Source of the DNA: an uncultured Neglectibacter sp.
Lineage (GTDB): Bacteria; Bacillota; Clostridia; Oscillospirales; Acutalibacteraceae
Assembly: GCA_946554335.1 (NCBI GenBank)
Contig: CAMNSA010000008.1
Coordinates: 1-64,000 of the forward strand
Direction of reading: 5' to 3'
Length of the DNA: 64,000 nt
Under the pieces are notes generated by a model, which was given only the letters and a program-made list of their open reading frames with translations, was not told the DNA's origin and made no database searches. Positions 1-8,750 of this stretch are shown piece after piece; position 1 is the stretch's first letter, and every line of letters starts with the position of its first letter. Made by a program: the position numbers and the translations under genes.

Positions 1-1248
1 GCACTTGTACTGGGGTACCCCGGCGGGTTTGGGTTTGCCGCATTCGGCGCAGAACTTTCCTTTGTTCACTGCTCCGCAGGAGCACTTCCAGCTCCCCTCC
101 GGGGCCGGTTGAGGCTTTCCACAGCCTGCACAGAATTTTCCGGTATTTCCGGTCTGGCCGCAGGAACAGGTCCACCCGGCGGGGGCCGCCGGTGCAGGCG
201 CTGCCTGCTGCTGGGCCTGTTGCTGCTGGCCCATGGCGTAGAGGTTCTGGGCGGCCTCGAAGCCTCCGCCGCCGCCCATCATGCCGCCGGCCATGCCCAT
301 GCCCATGAACCCGGTCATGGCCCCGGCGGAGTTCCCCGCCGCAGTATTCATGACGTCGATGGTGCCGGTGGTGACCCGGCCCGCCATCATCTGGGGGCTG
401 GAGCCGTAGGACGCCGACTCCTCCATCTCCTGGACCTTCTTCATGTCCTCCGGCGACAGGGTAATGGGATTCATGGAGATGGTGGCGATGGTGATGCCCC
501 GATCGCCCCAGCTCTCCTGGAGCTCGGCGTTCATGGCCTTTTTCAACTCTTTCACCTTGGCCGGGATCTGGTCGGGCCGCAGCTCCTGCTCCGCCAGCGC
601 CCCCACGGCAGGCTGGAGGGCGTCCATGAAGTCTGCCTTCAGCTGGCCGTCGATGAGCTCTCGAGTGCACTCATCCGCCACATTGCCGCACAGCCGGGTG
701 TAGAACTGCATGGGGTTGGAGATCTGGTAAGTATAGACGCCGTTGAAGCGCAGGCTCACCGTCCGGCTCATGTTGATCTCCCGGTTGACCACCCGGAAGA
801 TAATGGGGGTGGGAGTGCCGAACTTGTTGTTCAGGATCTCCTTGGTGTTGAAGTAGTACACCCGCTGATCCATGGGGGCCTCGCCGCCGAAGGTAAACCG
901 CTTACCCATGTTGGCGAAGACCTCCATCAGGTTCTCCTTGTTGAGCCCACCCGCAAAAATGGAGGGTTCCGTGGAGGAATCAAAGGTATACTCTCCGGGC
1001 TCGGCGCACAGATCTACGATCTTCCCCTGCTCCACGATCATCATACACTGGCCGTCCGCCACGGCAATGACCGAGCCGCTGGAGATGATGTTGTCGCTGC
1101 CGCGGGTGTTGCTGCTGCGGCCGGAGGTTCGTTTCCGGCCCTTGCGCATCAGCACGTCGGCGGGAAGTGCGTCGCAATAAAAGTACTCCTTCCACTGGTC
1201 GGCCATCACGCCGCCTGCGGCACCTAATGCCGCTTTGATAAGACCCAT
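1..1248 (-). CDS. SPFH-domain / virion-core-like protein with C-terminal zinc ribbons (3' end cut by window)
   Basis: The frame is open from ATG at 1248 to the window edge (416 codons, no stop), so the C-terminus is missing. An AAAGGAG ribosome site lies just upstream. Residues ~30-270 form an SPFH/band-7-like region typical of the YdjL 'virion core' family. A Gly/Met-rich then Gln/Ala-rich linker follows at ~285-350. Two zinc ribbons come next, each with CxC and CxxC pairs (around residues 358-378 and 386-404), and a third appears to begin at the edge. Family members are cytosolic or membrane-associated scaffolds of unknown exact role. The gene is divergent from the kinase-like gene at 1517. 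The family call is secure; the function is not. Confidence 0.85.
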   Translation of the reverse strand, partial: MGLIKAALGAAGGVMADQWKEYFYCDALPADVLMRKGRKRTSGRSSNTRGSDNIISSGSVIAVADGQCMMIVEQGKIVDLCAEPGEYTFDSSTEPSIFAGGLNKENLMEVFANMGKRFTFGGEAPMDQRVYYFNTKEILNNKFGTPTPIIFRVVNREINMSRTVSLRFNGVYTYQISNPMQFYTRLCGNVADECTRELIDGQLKADFMDALQPAVGALAEQELRPDQIPAKVKELKKAMNAELQESWGDRGITIATISMNPITLSPEDMKKVQEMEESASYGSSPQMMAGRVTTGTIDVMNTAAGNSAGAMTGFMGMGMAGGMMGGGGGFEAAQNLYAMGQQQQAQQQAAPAPAAPAGWTCSCGQTGNTGKFCAGCGKPQPAPEGSWKCSCGAVNKGKFCAECGKPKPAGVPQYKC

Positions 1249-1516
1249 AGTTCTTTCTCCTTTCACTCTCGATTTTGTCAGAACTTTGTGCTACAATGTA
1301 AAGTGCATTTTGGCACTGCCGTTTTCCTGCACTTTGCCTTGCCTGCCCTTATGGTAAGCAAAACGGCGGTTATTGTCCCCACCCCAAACCCTCAAAAGGG
1401 TAGGTTTTGAAAAAATTTTCTGCCTTTTTTCTCTCTCCGTGTATGGAGCGGCAGGAATATTCAGAAAAACGGACAAGCAAATAAGATCTGCCGAAGTTGG
1501 AAAGGAGGCGCCCTGT

Positions 1517-3151
1517 TTGGCAAAGCTGAATCGGAAGGCGGGTCTGCTGATCCCCGGAATGATTGTCTGTGCTGTTCTTGCCCGCATTTTGGGAAAATTT
1601 GACGTTTTTCCGTTCTTCTTTGGGCTGCTCCGTTCCCTGATTTACATCAGCCTGTATATCGGCTGGGGTTTTTCTGTCAAGCGGCGGATTTTGCAAACAC
1701 AGGTGCGCCGCTATATGCTGGGCATTTCCTTTCTGATGGTTTTCTGGTTTACGGTCCGGTCCATAAAATATCATTTTGCGATCGATCCCGGCGTGATCCG
1801 GATTTTGTGGTACTGGTACTATTTCCCCATGCTGTTTATCCCGCTGCTTTCCGTCTTTGTGGCCCTTTCGCTGGGGAAACCGGAAGCCTGGCGCTTGCCC
1901 AAGCGGGCGGCCCTGCTGTATCTTCCCACCCTGCTTTTTCTGCTGTTGGTGGTGACAAATGACTTTCACCAGCTGGTTTTTTCCTTTCCCCCGGGAAAGG
2001 TTTGGAGCGATTTGGACTACGGCTACGGGCCGGGATGCTATTTTGTGATGGGTTGGGAAATCCTCTGCGCACTGACTGCTTTCCTTCTCATGCTGCTCAA
2101 ATGCCGCAGGGCCCAGTGGAAAAAGTATTTGCCGGCGCTTCTTTTGTCCTGCTCGGTGGTGTACGGCCTGATCTACATCAGCGGGGCCAAATGGATGCAG
2201 CTGATCGGCGGGGATATTACGGCGGTGCAGTGCCTGCTGTTTTCCGGAATTTTGGAAAGCTGTATCCAGTGCGGGCTGATCCAGACCAACACCGGCTATG
2301 ACGAGCTGTTTCGGGCAGGCACCTTCGGCGCTCAGATCGCCGATGACCACTGTCGGGTCTGTTACGCCTCTGCCAATTCCCCGGTGCTTTCCGAAGACGA
2401 TATGCGGGCAGCCCAGGAACACGCCTTTCCTTCGAATAAACATACCCTTCTGAAAAGCCACCCCATCGACGGGGGCCGGGTGTATTGGCAGGAGGACATC
2501 GAGAGTATCACCGCCCTGCTGGAAAAGTTGGAGGAAAACCGGGAAGCCCTGGCAGAGAAAAACCATTTGGAACAGGAAAACTACCGCATCAAACGGGAAA
2601 TTTTGGCGTTCCGGGAAAAGAATCGCCTGTACGACAGCTTGCAGGAGGAGACCTCCCGGCAAATCGACCTGCTGCATGCCCTGTTTTCCCGATACGAGCA
2701 GGAAAAGGAGCCGAACAAGCAGCGCCGTCTCCTGGCCCAGATGACCGTGGTGGGGGCCTATATCAAGCGCCGGGGAAACCTGATTTTTATCTCTGAAACA
2801 GCGAAAACGATCGATACCGGCGAGCTCTCCTTCTGTGTGGAGGAATCCATGGCGAATTTGCGGCTTCTGGGCGCTGCCTGTGCCGCAGATGTACCGCAAG
2901 GCGTAAAGCTTTACACCCGGGACGGCATTGCCGCCTATGATTTTTTTGAGGACGTGCTGGAGGCCTCTTTAGAGGACCTGCGTTCCGTCTGGCTGAAGCT
3001 GCGTCTTTTGGTCGGTTCTGTCCTGCTCTGCCTGGAAGTGGAATGCGAAAGCTCTCTTTCGGGCTTTCAGAAGCGCTGTGAGAGCTGCACCTTGGAAGAC
3101 GGGGTATGGCGCTTTGTTCTGCCCATCGGAAAGGCAGGTGAAGCATCATGA
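1517..3151 (+). CDS. 7TM sensor protein resembling a histidine kinase, kinase domain degenerate
   Basis: I chose the TTG start at 1517 because GGAGG sits 8 bases upstream; the frame is open further 5' to 1373 without a comparable ribosome site. The N-terminal half (~residues 15-260) has about seven hydrophobic segments like the 7TM N-terminal region of histidine kinases. A coiled coil with many Glu/Lys follows (~330-400), then a C-terminal region (~410-540) shaped like a HisKA/HATPase module. I see no phospho-His motif, N-box or glycine boxes in it, so it may be a pseudokinase or a signalling partner. The stop overlaps the next kinase gene by 4 bp (ATGA), implying translational coupling. Its role is probably to sense a signal and act with the kinase at 3148. 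Confidence 0.65.
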   Translation: MAKLNRKAGLLIPGMIVCAVLARILGKFDVFPFFFGLLRSLIYISLYIGWGFSVKRRILQTQVRRYMLGISFLMVFWFTVRSIKYHFAIDPGVIRILWYWYYFPMLFIPLLSVFVALSLGKPEAWRLPKRAALLYLPTLLFLLLVVTNDFHQLVFSFPPGKVWSDLDYGYGPGCYFVMGWEILCALTAFLLMLLKCRRAQWKKYLPALLLSCSVVYGLIYISGAKWMQLIGGDITAVQCLLFSGILESCIQCGLIQTNTGYDELFRAGTFGAQIADDHCRVCYASANSPVLSEDDMRAAQEHAFPSNKHTLLKSHPIDGGRVYWQEDIESITALLEKLEENREALAEKNHLEQENYRIKREILAFREKNRLYDSLQEETSRQIDLLHALFSRYEQEKEPNKQRRLLAQMTVVGAYIKRRGNLIFISETAKTIDTGELSFCVEESMANLRLLGAACAADVPQGVKLYTRDGIAAYDFFEDVLEASLEDLRSVWLKLRLLVGSVLLCLEVECESSLSGFQKRCESCTLEDGVWRFVLPIGKAGEAS

Positions 3152-4446
3152 TGGCTTTCTATCTGGCTCCGGCAGCGGAACAGTCCGCACTGATGGCCTT
3201 CTTGTTCCTGGCTTTGATCCTGAGTGTTTTTTCCGTCTTTGCGTTTCTTGACAAGGGCGCAGGCAAAGGGAAACTGATGGTGAATGCGGGAGTTTCTGCC
3301 CTTTTGCTCCTCCTGATCCTATGCTTGCACGAAGGTGTTTTGGGGAAAGAAACAGTAAAGGTAAATGCCTTTATACTTGTTTCGGCAGTGCCGGTGTGGG
3401 TGCTGTGGTGTGTCGGGGTCCTGTCCACCGCCGGGCTGCTCTGCCAGGATATCCTTCTGCCTTTTGGAAAAAAGCAGAGCCTCGGCCTCGGTTCTATCAA
3501 GCAGGCCATGGACACCCTGCCCAGCGGGATCTGCTATTTTACTTCTTCCGGTTCGCTGAAGCTGTGCAACCTGCAAATGTACCGGCTGTTCCAGGCCCTG
3601 GCCCAAAGAGATCTGCAGCATTTTGACGAGCTGCGGCAGGCATTGGCTTCCTGTGACGGGGAAAGCCCTGTGCAACGGCTTCCGGAAGAAAATCAAACCT
3701 ATTTGTTTCCCGACGGAACAGCCTGGCGGTACTCCCAAACGGAAGTGACCCTGCCGGACGGGACCGCTTTTACCCAAGCGGTTTTTTCGGATGTGACCGA
3801 GCTGTACGAAAAGGGCCAGAAGCTCAAGGAACAGACCAGGCAGCTGGAAGCATTTTCTCGTGATCTGAAAGCCCTTTCCGACAACGCCTTGACCCTTGCC
3901 AGGGAAACGGAAGTCCTGTCCGCAAAGACAAAGCTCCACGACCAGATGGGCGCCGGGATCACCGCCATGCGGCAGATCCTGCTCCAAGAGCAGGCGCCTC
4001 CGGACGCCGGGGAGAGCCTCCGCCTGTTTCAGAAGGCTGTCCACGCACTGAAAAGCGACAGCAAATTCCCCCTGGAGCACGAAGAGCTTGGGGAGTTCCT
4101 GCAAGACGCCGATACCATCGGCGTAAAAGTGACCTTAACAGGTGAATTGCCCATGCAGGAAGATGCTTCCCGGCTGTTCCTGCTTGCCCTGCGGGAAAGT
4201 CTGACGAACAGCGTCCGCCATGCCGGAGCCACGGAGCTCACCGCTGCAATCACATGCCAAAAGGGTGGAGCTTCTCTGCGGATCACCAACAACGGAGCTT
4301 CCCCTCGCCGGGAAATAACGCCCAAAGGCGGGCTCCTCAACCTTCGCCGCCAAGTGGTAAACTTGGGAGGCAGCATGGAGATCGGGTGGTCCCCGAAATT
4401 TACCCTGACTGTTACCATTCCCGCAGAAAAGGAGGAAACGCCATGA
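3148..4446 (+). CDS. Sensor histidine kinase, HPK7/NarX-DesK type
   Basis: This is a membrane sensor kinase expected to phosphorylate the response regulator encoded immediately downstream. Three hydrophobic segments lie at ~residues 16-97. A PAS-like region (~113-210) and a coiled coil (~215-260) lead to the dimerization/phospho-acceptor motif LHDQMG, with His near residue 263. The HATPase follows with an N-box reading RESLTNSVRHAG (Asn near 354) and a Gly box GGLLNLRR (~394). It is compact (432 aa) but carries all key motifs. It overlaps both neighbours by 4 bp, so the three genes form one translationally coupled operon. The signal is unknown. Confidence 0.85.
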   Translation: MMAFYLAPAAEQSALMAFLFLALILSVFSVFAFLDKGAGKGKLMVNAGVSALLLLLILCLHEGVLGKETVKVNAFILVSAVPVWVLWCVGVLSTAGLLCQDILLPFGKKQSLGLGSIKQAMDTLPSGICYFTSSGSLKLCNLQMYRLFQALAQRDLQHFDELRQALASCDGESPVQRLPEENQTYLFPDGTAWRYSQTEVTLPDGTAFTQAVFSDVTELYEKGQKLKEQTRQLEAFSRDLKALSDNALTLARETEVLSAKTKLHDQMGAGITAMRQILLQEQAPPDAGESLRLFQKAVHALKSDSKFPLEHEELGEFLQDADTIGVKVTLTGELPMQEDASRLFLLALRESLTNSVRHAGATELTAAITCQKGGASLRITNNGASPRREITPKGGLLNLRRQVVNLGGSMEIGWSPKFTLTVTIPAEKEETP

Positions 4447-5078
4447 ACCAGGTTTTGATCGTGGAAGACCAGCGAATGCCCCGACAATATATGGAGGAAA
4501 TGATTTCCAGAAATCCCGGGTATGTCCTGGCGGCCAGTATCAGCGGCGCAGATATTGCCCTTACTGCCTGCAAGCGGCAGCCCATCGACCTGATTTTGAT
4601 GGACGTGTGCACTGCGGGAAGCAAGGACGGCATTGAGGCCGCCGCCGAGATCAAGGCAGAATTCCCGGAAATCAAGATCATTGTCGTCACCTCTATGGTG
4701 GAAGTCAGCTTTCTGGAACGGGCCAAAGCGGCGAAGGTGGACAGCTTCTGGTACAAGGATCTCAGCCCCCAGGAACTGACGGAGGTCATGGACCGCACCA
4801 TGGCGGGAGAACATCTTTTTCCGGAGGAGACGCCGAAAGTCAAAATCGGCCTTGCCGACAGCACGGGACTGACCGCCAAAGAGATTCAGGTGCTGCGCCT
4901 GGTATGCGAGGGCATGGAATACAGCGAGATCGCCCGGGAAATGGGGATCTCGGAGCGGACTGTAAAGTACCATGTTTCCAATATTCTGCAAAAAACAGGC
5001 TATGCTAACAAGACCCGGCTGGCCATAGCGGTCACCGGAAAGAACTTTATCATTCCGGCCCTGCCGGAAGAACGATGA
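4443..5078 (+). CDS. NarL/LuxR-family response regulator
   Basis: This 211-aa protein pairs with the kinase at 3148. It starts at the ATG that overlaps the kinase stop (ATGA); the same frame runs further upstream inside the kinase gene but that part is not coding. The receiver domain spans ~1-125, with acidic residues near the N-terminus (VEDQ), phospho-acceptor Asp54 (LMDV) and the conserved Lys105 (WYKD). The LuxR-type helix-turn-helix is at ~145-205 (TAKEIQVLRLV ... ERTVKYHVSNI). A strong terminator follows at 5111. The 24-bp palindrome at 5145 is a plausible target, but the membrane LuxR protein at 6646 is an equal candidate. Confidence 0.92.
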   Translation: MNQVLIVEDQRMPRQYMEEMISRNPGYVLAASISGADIALTACKRQPIDLILMDVCTAGSKDGIEAAAEIKAEFPEIKIIVVTSMVEVSFLERAKAAKVDSFWYKDLSPQELTEVMDRTMAGEHLFPEETPKVKIGLADSTGLTAKEIQVLRLVCEGMEYSEIAREMGISERTVKYHVSNILQKTGYANKTRLAIAVTGKNFIIPALPEER

Positions 5079-5110
5079 CTGGATCCGTTTCTATTCTGAA
5101 AAATAAGGCT

Positions 5111-5143
5111 GCCCCGGTTTCTCAGAAACCGGGGCATTTTTTT
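5111..5143 (+). terminator. Rho-independent terminator after the response regulator
   Basis: A 10-bp perfect stem (GCCCCGGTTT with its complement) around a 5-base loop is followed by seven T. It ends the kinase/regulator operon and separates it from the binding-protein gene. Confidence 0.92.
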
Positions 5144-5144
5144 A

Positions 5145-5168
5145 TACCCTGTCCTTAGGGACAGGGTA
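5145..5168. promoter_or_regulatory. Perfect 24-bp palindrome, probable LuxR-type activator site
   Basis: The arms TACCCTGTCC and GGACAGGGTA flank a TTAG centre. A TATAGT -10 element is present at 5187-5192 but there is no recognisable -35. The palindrome centre (5156.5) would lie about 43 bp upstream of the predicted transcription start (~5199). That is where LuxR/NarL-type activators sit when they replace the -35 contact. There are only a few bases between this site and the preceding terminator, so it belongs to the gene at 5272. Which of the two nearby LuxR-type proteins binds it is inference. Confidence 0.6.
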
Positions 5169-5271
5169 CAGGAAGGCTCTTTCTGCTATAGTAGATGATA
5201 TATATCCACCGCTATCGGTGTAGTTTAGAGGCGGGTGCAAATCGGGTTGGGTCATGTGAGGAGGAGTTCAA

Positions 5272-6627
5272 ATGAAAAAGCTGTTTGCCCTATTCTTGGT
5301 TAGTGCGGTCATGCTTCCTGCGATCCTTGGGGGCTGCGGGAGGGGCGCCTCATCGGAGCCTGTCACCCTGACCATCTGGCATGTCTACGGAAGCCAAACG
5401 GAATCCCCCTTAAACGACAGGATTAATGAGTTTAACCAGACAGAAGGCAAAGAAAATGGCATCGTGGTTTCTGTTGCCTCCGTCACAAACTCCTCCGCCA
5501 TCGATGAAATGTTGACGGCATCGGCGCATAACGAGCCGGGGGCAGGCCCCCTGCCGGATCTGTTCACCGCCTATCCCCGGGTAGCGGAAGAGATCGGCCC
5601 GGAAAATCTCCTGGATTGGGAAGAAGTCCTTTCAGAGCAGGAGCTGGACACTTATGTAGAGGAATTTTTAGAGGAAGGCAGGATCGGCGGCCGGCTGCTC
5701 ATGCTCCCCATCGCCAAGTCAACGGAACTGCTGTTCCTGAACAAAACCATCTTTGACCGTTTCGCCGCAGATACGGGAGCTTCGGAGGGATCTCTCCTTC
5801 AGTTTGAGTCTCTTTTTGACCTGTGCTGCCAGTATTACGATTGGTCAGAGGGCAGCGAGATGTTCCAGATCAACGATTTCTACCACTATTTTCTGACCAA
5901 TATCACCGGGCTGGGAGGGCAGTTTATCCGGGACAGGAAGCCGGACTGCTCCAGTGCGGAATTTGAACAGGTTTATCTGCCCATGGCCCGGGCGGCCATC
6001 CACGGCGGTCTCTGCACCGGGGAGGGCTATGCCTCTGACCGCTGGAAAACCGCCGAGGTGATTAGCAATATCGGCTCCACGGCCGGAATGCTCTACCTGC
6101 GGGATTATGTGACCTATGAGGATAACACCACGGAAGATATTGAGACGAGGGTATACCCCTACCCCACCTTTTCCGGCGCTTCCCCCGTGGCCATGCAGCG
6201 AGGCACCGGTCTGTTTGCCGTGAAAAGCCAGGACGAACGGAAAAACAAGGCCGCCGCCATTTTTGCAAAATGGATCACCGAAAAGCAGCACAATCTGGAC
6301 TTTGTCTGTGCGTCCGGGTATCTTCCGGTCACCGATGACGCCTCTTCCACGTTGTTTTCCGATCTGAGTGCGGTTGACAATGAAAAGTACCAGATGCTCT
6401 ATGGTGCGGTAGATCAGATGTACGGTTCCTACTCTTTTTGCCCTCTGCCACTGTATAATGACTCCGGCTCGATACAGGAACAGTTTGAGGCAACTGTTAA
6501 GGAAGTCCTTTCCGCTGCCCATGAAAGCTATGTAGCACGTGTAGAGCAGGGGGAAGATCCAGAAACGGTTTTGTCCGAATTCCTGGCCTCCTCACTTGCG
6601 GAAATTCGCAATGCCACAGAGCAATAA
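5272..6627 (+). CDS. Extracellular solute-binding lipoprotein (family 1), no permease nearby
   Basis: The signal peptide ends in a lipobox ILGGC with the lipidated Cys at residue 22. The mature part has the family-1 sugar/oligosaccharide-binding layout: a lobe beginning TLTIWHVYG and internal segments such as LLMLPIAKSTELLFLNK. The length (451 aa) fits the family. GAGGAGG precedes the ATG. No ABC permease or ATPase gene is adjacent; instead the next gene, 18 bp away, encodes a membrane-anchored LuxR-type regulator. The protein may therefore act as a ligand-binding partner for a sensor, or may use permeases encoded elsewhere. Ligand unknown. Confidence 0.85.
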   Translation: MKKLFALFLVSAVMLPAILGGCGRGASSEPVTLTIWHVYGSQTESPLNDRINEFNQTEGKENGIVVSVASVTNSSAIDEMLTASAHNEPGAGPLPDLFTAYPRVAEEIGPENLLDWEEVLSEQELDTYVEEFLEEGRIGGRLLMLPIAKSTELLFLNKTIFDRFAADTGASEGSLLQFESLFDLCCQYYDWSEGSEMFQINDFYHYFLTNITGLGGQFIRDRKPDCSSAEFEQVYLPMARAAIHGGLCTGEGYASDRWKTAEVISNIGSTAGMLYLRDYVTYEDNTTEDIETRVYPYPTFSGASPVAMQRGTGLFAVKSQDERKNKAAAIFAKWITEKQHNLDFVCASGYLPVTDDASSTLFSDLSAVDNEKYQMLYGAVDQMYGSYSFCPLPLYNDSGSIQEQFEATVKEVLSAAHESYVARVEQGEDPETVLSEFLASSLAEIRNATEQ

Positions 6628-6645
6628 CGGGCAAGGGAGACTGTT

Positions 6646-8322
6646 ATGAAGCTGCGTCTAAAGGACATTCGATCGGCACTGGGTGCGGCTCGGACGGGAA
6701 GCGTTTCCATGCGCCGCCGTCTCATGCTCTACTTCTTTGCCGTTTTGCTGCTTTTTTCTCTTTTGATCGCCATGCTGCTGTTCCTTTTTGGCGCCATCGA
6801 TCCCCTGGATTCTGAACTGGAATGGGCTCTGGAAAACCAACTTGAAAGTACTGCGAATTTTGTGGAGTGGCAGTGCAACAACCAGGCGGCCTACGCCATC
6901 TCCCTTTCCCAGCAGCTGACGTCTGAGATCAAAGAGGAGCTTTCCGATTCTAAGCTCACTTTTGACCGGCTGCGCAATGATCCCGATGCTCTGGAATCCG
7001 TTCAAAACAGGCTTTTTTCTATCATTCACAGCAATATGCAGCTTGTTCCCTGCAGCGGGGCCTTCTGCTTTTTGAACACCACCGTCAACGATACACTGCC
7101 GGATAAGAGCTATCAGGGGCTTTACTTAAAATACGCCAATTTGTATGCAGAAAACACGATCCACAACGACATCTGCATGTTCCGCGGCTTTTCTTCGGTG
7201 GCAAGGGAAAACGATATCAATCTCTACAGCACCTGGCAGCTGGAAACAAAAGAGGGACTGTTTCCGGAAGCGGAAGCTCTGATGGCATCGAAACACGAAA
7301 GCATCTCCAAAGCCGGCTTTCTTTCCTCCGTCTATAAACTGCCGGACAGCTGGGAAAATGTACGCCTTTTCTGCGTGCCGGTTTTGGATCCCGACGGCAA
7401 CACCATCGGCGCCTGCGGCTTTGAGATCAGCAACCTCTATTTCATGCTTTCCCACAAGGCACTGGGAGCAGATCAATCCCAAATTTTCTGCGCCCTTTTC
7501 GACCGCTGCTCCGATGGGTACACCGGCCAGATCTCCGGGAACCAGTCCGGTTACTTCCCTCTGGTGGACAGCGTATTTACTGCGGAGAATGACGGAAATC
7601 GAACGGTATTTCACAGTGGGGGCATCGAATACATCGGAAAAATCAGGGAAGTGCGCTTAGGGGCCACAGGCCATGTGGTGGCAGTCATGGTCCCGGCCGA
7701 AGAGTATCATGCCCTGGTTAGGACCGTACAGCTGAAAATTTCTGTCATTTTGTTCATCACTGCCATCGCCATTTTGATTTTCGCCCTATGGGGCAGCAAA
7801 AGATATGTGGCGCCGATCCTGAAAGACTTGGAGCGGGTCAAGGAGGGCGTCGGCCCGGAGCAGGAAGGCTCCCGCATTTTGGAGATCGTAGACCTTTTTG
7901 CCTTTCTCGAGCAGCAGGACCTGGAGCACGAAGCCGCCGTGTCCGCTCTGCATCAGGAAGCCCAGGAAGCAGAACACCGGCTGGAGCACCTCCAGAGCGA
8001 GCTGAGCCAGGCCAACCGGGATTACGAGCTGGCCCAGGTGGAAATTTCCCGGCTTGCCTATTCCAGAAAGCAGGAGGTCGACCCCGACGAATTCCGGTTT
8101 TTCCTTGGCGGGATCAGCAAGTTCACCCCTACGGAACGGAAGGTTTTTGATCTATATTTAGACGGAAAAAGTGCAAAGGAGATCATCGAAATTCTCGGCA
8201 TTTCAGAAAACACCCTGAAATTCCACAACAAAAACCTCTACAACAAACTTGGCGTATCTTCCCGGAAGCAGCTGCCCCGCTACGCCGCACTGATGAAGCA
8301 GCAGGAAACGGGCACTGACTGA
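6646..8322 (+). CDS. Membrane-anchored LuxR-type regulator with extracellular cache-like sensor domain
   Basis: One transmembrane helix near residues 27-48, an extracytoplasmic region of ~310 residues, a second helix near 365-386, a coiled coil (~415-475) and a C-terminal LuxR helix-turn-helix (~490-550, with TPTERKVFDLYL and SENTLKFHNKNLYNKL). The layout resembles a dCache chemoreceptor or kinase, but the output is DNA binding rather than a kinase domain, making it a one-component membrane regulator. It follows the orphan binding lipoprotein by 18 bp, so the two probably function together. The extracellular region is called cache-like from topology and size only. Confidence 0.75.
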   Translation: MKLRLKDIRSALGAARTGSVSMRRRLMLYFFAVLLLFSLLIAMLLFLFGAIDPLDSELEWALENQLESTANFVEWQCNNQAAYAISLSQQLTSEIKEELSDSKLTFDRLRNDPDALESVQNRLFSIIHSNMQLVPCSGAFCFLNTTVNDTLPDKSYQGLYLKYANLYAENTIHNDICMFRGFSSVARENDINLYSTWQLETKEGLFPEAEALMASKHESISKAGFLSSVYKLPDSWENVRLFCVPVLDPDGNTIGACGFEISNLYFMLSHKALGADQSQIFCALFDRCSDGYTGQISGNQSGYFPLVDSVFTAENDGNRTVFHSGGIEYIGKIREVRLGATGHVVAVMVPAEEYHALVRTVQLKISVILFITAIAILIFALWGSKRYVAPILKDLERVKEGVGPEQEGSRILEIVDLFAFLEQQDLEHEAAVSALHQEAQEAEHRLEHLQSELSQANRDYELAQVEISRLAYSRKQEVDPDEFRFFLGGISKFTPTERKVFDLYLDGKSAKEIIEILGISENTLKFHNKNLYNKLGVSSRKQLPRYAALMKQQETGTD

Positions 8323-8362
8323 GGGAATAGACACCATTTGCATGATAATGCTGAGTTTAACC

Positions 8363-8641
8363 GGCGGCTTACTGAGTTCTAGAAGTCAGCTGGACGTTGA
8401 AGACTATCCCCGCATTTTGAAAGCTGCTGGAATTAAGCAAAAAGGACTGCACAGCCTGCGGCATACCTTCGCCACCAGACTGGTCAACGGAGCAAAGCAA
8501 ACCGATGGCAGTATCAGGAGCCTAACCCCTCGGCAGGTGGCGGACTTGCTGGGACACAGCACCAGCCAGATCACCGAAATGTACTACGTCAAGAAGGATA
8601 CCCAGCGGCTGAACGGGATCACAGCCGGATTCAACCTGTGA
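8363..8641 (+). pseudogene. Tyrosine recombinase (integrase) C-terminal fragment, left copy
   Basis: Only the C-terminal catalytic part remains: the HxxR box (GLHSLRHTFATRLV), then LLGHSTSQITEMYY ending in the nucleophile region. The N-terminal and core-binding domains, and the first catalytic Arg, are absent. An in-frame ATG at 8342 is probably accidental. A homologous fragment lies at 21793-21985, and the two share a 3' flank. This one marks the left edge of the island. Confidence 0.8.
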
Positions 8642-8750
8642 GAAGCCAGATACAAAATTGATGATTTTTTGATGATAAAACAAACGGAAAGGGTACAAAC
8701 AGAACCCACCGGATACGAAAAATGGAGCAGTTTTGGAGCTTCAATCGGGG
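8436..8750 (+). repeat. Island-flanking repeat, copy A (integrase 3' end plus conserved flank)
   Basis: This stretch aligns with 21793-22109. The shared part covers the integrase C-terminus and ~100 bp beyond its stop, including a nearly identical run around TTGATGATTTTTTGATGA and the end TGGAGCTTCAATCGGGG. I judge identity at roughly three quarters by eye, so the two are related elements rather than a recent duplication. Confidence 0.7.

Noticed and set aside
109-1227. Long plus-strand frame opposite the SPFH gene
   Set aside because: Low-complexity His/Gly-rich product antisense to a gene with a ribosome site and recognisable SPFH and zinc-ribbon motifs.
1290-1340. AAAGTGCA / TGCACTTT inverted repeat between the divergent genes
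   Set aside because: 8-bp arms across ~20 bases are too weak to call an operator without comparison, and no clear promoter aligns with it.
1370-2899. 509-codon minus-strand frame
   Set aside because: Antisense to the 7TM kinase-like gene; no ribosome site and no protein-like pattern.
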